Shown here in pieces: positions 6,355 through 8,372 of a stretch of 8,372 nucleotides of DNA; the stretch's first letter is position 1; each line of letters opens with the position of its first letter. This DNA comes from Verrucomicrobiales bacterium (lineage in GTDB: Bacteria > Verrucomicrobiota > Verrucomicrobiia > Limisphaerales > Palsa-1400). The notes under the pieces are model-generated. The model ran no database searches. It had not been told where the DNA came from and saw only the letters and a list, made by a program, of their open reading frames with translations. Position numbers and translations under genes: made by a program. The stretch covers positions 1-8,372 of the forward strand of contig JAQGOW010000070.1 in assembly GCA_028293405.1 (NCBI GenBank), written 5' to 3'.

Positions 6355-7299
6355 ATGGATTTGCTCGTTCGAGCATTGGCCATTTCCCTTGTCCTTCACG
6401 TATTTGCTTTCGGAACCTGGAAATACGGCAACACGCACGGCTGGTGGCACGAATCGCATTTGCCGAATTGGCTACAAACGGCGCGAACCAACCTCATCAA
6501 AAAAATTGCGAAAGCGATTCCGCCGCGAACACAACCGCAACAGACCACGTTGACGTTCGTCGATGTCGATCCCACCCAGGCGGTCGTTGAGCCGCCGAAA
6601 AATGCAAAGTTCACCAGCTCTGCAAACACTGTTGCGTCCAGCACGAAGCAAGCTGAATCCGAATTGCCCGAACTCACCGGCAAGCAGCAAAAGGTCCTGA
6701 AGACGACCGACAACAGCCAAACCAAACTCAAGGCCCAGCCGCTTCAACCGACGCCCAAGCCATTGCCCGAAGCCGAAAAACCGTCCCCTGCACCGAAGGC
6801 CTACATACCCGGCGACCTCGCCATTGCCAAACCGAGCAAGAAAGCGAGCGATGCAAAATCGGAGGAACCGGAAGCACAAGAGCATCGCCGCCCAAAAAGC
6901 GTTGCAGAAGCGAAAGCCCTCGCCGGCATCACTGGAGACAAAATGAAACACGAAGGCGGCGGTCCCCGTGTTGGCCTTGCCTCCAGTCTCGACGTTCGGC
7001 GAACAATTACCGGCGACTACGATCGAATCTTTGTAGATGCCGTCCAGGCGCGCTGGGATTTCCTTCTCCAAGGCCATCGACCATTCCCGACAGGCGAAGT
7101 CAGGGTTGAATTCAAAATCCATTACGACGGTCGAATTACCGACATGAAATTGACCGCCAACACAGTCGACGCTTTCTTTTCTCTGCTTTGTCAAAAGGCC
7201 ATTCTCGACAACGCGCCATATGCCCGTTGGAGTCAGGAGATGCGCCGCGAACTCGCCGGCGACACACGAGACGTCACTTTTGCATTTTTTTACGAATAA
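6355..7299 (+). CDS. TonB-like energy transducer
   Basis: A TonB/TolA-type protein links the inner-membrane proton motor to outer-membrane receptors. From the ATG at 6355 it has 314 residues: a short cytosolic end, one helix (about 3-22) carrying S11-x3-H15, the same Ser/His spacing as in the TonB helix of E. coli (SVCIH), a long periplasmic stretch rich in Pro, Lys, Ala and Glu (about 55-185; for example QPTPKPLPEAEKPSPAPK), and a C-terminal domain (about 225-314) with the TonB/TolA C-terminal pattern GEVRVEFKIHYDGRITDMKL. The ATG at 6355 has AAGGA at 6343-6347, 7 bases upstream; an in-frame GTG at 6325 would add 10 residues but lacks a good site. Two TAA stops end it (7297-7302). The exbB-like gene follows after 22 bases. 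Confidence 0.85.
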   Translation: MDLLVRALAISLVLHVFAFGTWKYGNTHGWWHESHLPNWLQTARTNLIKKIAKAIPPRTQPQQTTLTFVDVDPTQAVVEPPKNAKFTSSANTVASSTKQAESELPELTGKQQKVLKTTDNSQTKLKAQPLQPTPKPLPEAEKPSPAPKAYIPGDLAIAKPSKKASDAKSEEPEAQEHRRPKSVAEAKALAGITGDKMKHEGGGPRVGLASSLDVRRTITGDYDRIFVDAVQARWDFLLQGHRPFPTGEVRVEFKIHYDGRITDMKLTANTVDAFFSLLCQKAILDNAPYARWSQEMRRELAGDTRDVTFAFFYE

Positions 7300-7321
7300 T
7301 AACGTTTAACAATACGCCCAG

Positions 7322-7912
7322 ATGGAATTTTTCATCATTGCAGTTTTAGTTTTCGCCTCAGTGGTCGGTTTGACTTTCATCGTCGAACGCGGCCTCGCTC
7401 TGCGCACGCAGAAAGTAATTCCCGCACAGGTCGAAGCCGCCCTCGAAACCTGCCGCACACGAGAGGACGTTCCAATGTTGAAACGGATTTGCGAACAACA
7501 TCCCTCTCCGCTGAGCCGACTGCTTGTGCTCGCGGAGAAGCACCGTAGTTGGCCGCGTGCCGATAACATTGGGGCGCTCGAAACCAGCGCCCGTCATGAA
7601 GTCTCCAAACTCGAGCGCGGCCTAGTCATTCTCGAAATCGTCGTTGGCGTCGCGCCCTTGCTTGGGCTCGTCGGCACGATTTACGGGCTTATCATCCTCT
7701 TTGGAGGCATGAGCGACTCGGGCATGGGCGACAGTAAAGAAGTGGCGAAAGGCATCGCCATCGCCCTCAACTCCACCCTACTCGGCCTGCTCACGGCCAT
7801 TCCGTCGTTGATTGCCTGGAGTTACTACAATAAAAAAGTCGAACGTTTTGCCGTGGAAATGGCCGCCTTGTGCGAGAACTTCCTGCGCACGCAATATCAC
7901 AACGAGAAATGA
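7322..7912 (+). CDS. ExbB/TolQ/MotA-family proton channel protein
   Basis: This inner-membrane subunit belongs to the family that powers TonB or TolA with the proton gradient. At 196 residues it is shorter than E. coli ExbB (244), mainly because it starts almost directly with helix 1 (4-20). A cytosolic stretch follows, then helix 2 with APLLGLVGTIYG (111-122) and helix 3 with AIALNSTLLGLLTAIPS (146-162), the two family signatures. Where E. coli ExbB has Glu176 (GIAEAL), this protein has Ile146 (GIAIAL), so a residue thought to matter for proton movement is absent; Thr residues facing the pore are retained (T119, T152, T158). It follows the TonB-like gene and overlaps pheT by ATGA, and no exbD-type gene is present in the window. 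No obvious Shine-Dalgarno precedes the ATG. Confidence 0.9.
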   Translation: MEFFIIAVLVFASVVGLTFIVERGLALRTQKVIPAQVEAALETCRTREDVPMLKRICEQHPSPLSRLLVLAEKHRSWPRADNIGALETSARHEVSKLERGLVILEIVVGVAPLLGLVGTIYGLIILFGGMSDSGMGDSKEVAKGIAIALNSTLLGLLTAIPSLIAWSYYNKKVERFAVEMAALCENFLRTQYHNEK

Positions 7913-8372
7913 AGCTTACTTATAACTGGCTCAAACAATACGTCGATTTCGACTGGTCGTCGGAACAACTTTCCGAACGCCTCACCATGCTCGGCCTCGA
8001 AGTCGAAGGCGTGCATAAAGTCAGCGGCGAATTCGAAGGCATCGTTGTGGGCCAGGTGCTCACCCGCGATAAAGTCGTCGGCTCCGATAAACTTTCGGTC
8101 TGCAAAGTTGCCGACGGCAAAGGTGAACGCCAGGTCATTTGCGGTGCGAACAATTATAAGGCCGGTGACAAAGTTCCGCTGATCGTGCCGGGAGCGTCGT
8201 TGCCAATGAAACCCGGCGACAAAGAACCGTTCACGATCAAAGTGCGCAAGGTCATGGGTGTCGAATCCCACGGCATGCTCTGCTCACCACAGGAACTGGG
8301 TTTGCCAGATGACATCGACGGCCTGCTGATCTTGCCCGAGACCGCAAAGGTTGGCCAACCGTTCGCAGAATT
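7909..8372 (+). CDS. pheT: Phenylalanine--tRNA ligase beta subunit, N-terminal part
   Basis: The beta chain of the alpha2-beta2 enzyme charges tRNA-Phe in the cytosol. About 154 codons are visible and the frame is open to the right edge; full-length PheT is about 800 residues. MKLTYNWLKQYVD opens the protein in the typical way. The tRNA-binding (EMAP-like) domain follows, with VVGQVLTRDK, SDKLSVCKVADG, VICGANNYKAGDKVPL, PGASLPM and VRKVMGVESHGMLCSPQELG. The usual HPNADKL is here VVGSDKL. The ATG (7909-7911) overlaps the exbB-like stop (TGA 7910-7912). The partner gene pheS is not directly upstream, where it is commonly found. Confidence 0.96.
   Translation, partial: MKLTYNWLKQYVDFDWSSEQLSERLTMLGLEVEGVHKVSGEFEGIVVGQVLTRDKVVGSDKLSVCKVADGKGERQVICGANNYKAGDKVPLIVPGASLPMKPGDKEPFTIKVRKVMGVESHGMLCSPQELGLPDDIDGLLILPETAKVGQPFAE

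Noticed and set aside
6472..7194. 240-codon open frame on the minus strand
   Set aside because: It is antisense to the TonB-like gene, whose helix motif, Pro-rich linker and C-terminal domain are convincing.

Overview
The window looks like chromosomal DNA of a Gram-negative (two-membrane) bacterium of moderate, somewhat GC-rich composition. The evidence is a TonB-type energy transducer followed by an ExbB/TolQ-type proton channel, a periplasmic-type gamma-glutamyltransferase with the lid loop of the E. coli enzyme, and a secreted beta-helix protein with a signal peptide. Short spacers full of REP-like stem-loops and 10-11 bp tandem repeats remind me of Verrucomicrobiota (Pedosphaera-like) genomes. 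That assignment comes from memory and is an inference.

Layout, left to right. (a) 1-399 (+): the 3' end of a response-regulator receiver domain whose start lies outside the window. It converges on (b) 500-2179 (-): a complete gamma-glutamyltransferase precursor; the 100-base gap between them holds a REP-like hairpin and an 8-bp inverted repeat. (c) 2272-2928 (-): a six-helix membrane protein of unknown function built from three copies of a two-helix unit. It ends in a good intrinsic terminator (2223-2252) that separates it from ggt. Its leader (2935-3021) can fold into three helices that end right against the Shine-Dalgarno sequence. (d) 3022-3571: a 550-base spacer between divergent genes that contains a second REP-like hairpin, a 15-bp direct repeat, three 11-bp units and about four and a half 10-bp units. 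(e) 3572-6276 (+): a GntP-family sugar-acid permease overlapping by ATGA a secreted right-handed beta-helix (pectate-lyase-like) protein, which suggests a two-gene carbohydrate or sugar-acid operon. (f) 6355-7912 (+): a TonB-like protein and an ExbB/TolQ-like protein, with no ExbD in the window. (g) 7909-8372 (+): the N-terminal part of the phenylalanyl-tRNA synthetase beta chain, again joined by an ATGA overlap and running off the right edge.

How the genes may work together: the permease and beta-helix pair fits outer polysaccharide (uronate or pectin type) processing coupled to uptake of sugar acids across the inner membrane. The TonB/ExbB pair would energise outer-membrane transport and could serve such uptake, but nothing in the sequence ties the two directly. 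No CRISPR array, transposase, rRNA or credible tRNA was seen. The most unusual parts are the structured leader with its three-fold-repeat membrane protein, and the repeat-mosaic spacer.
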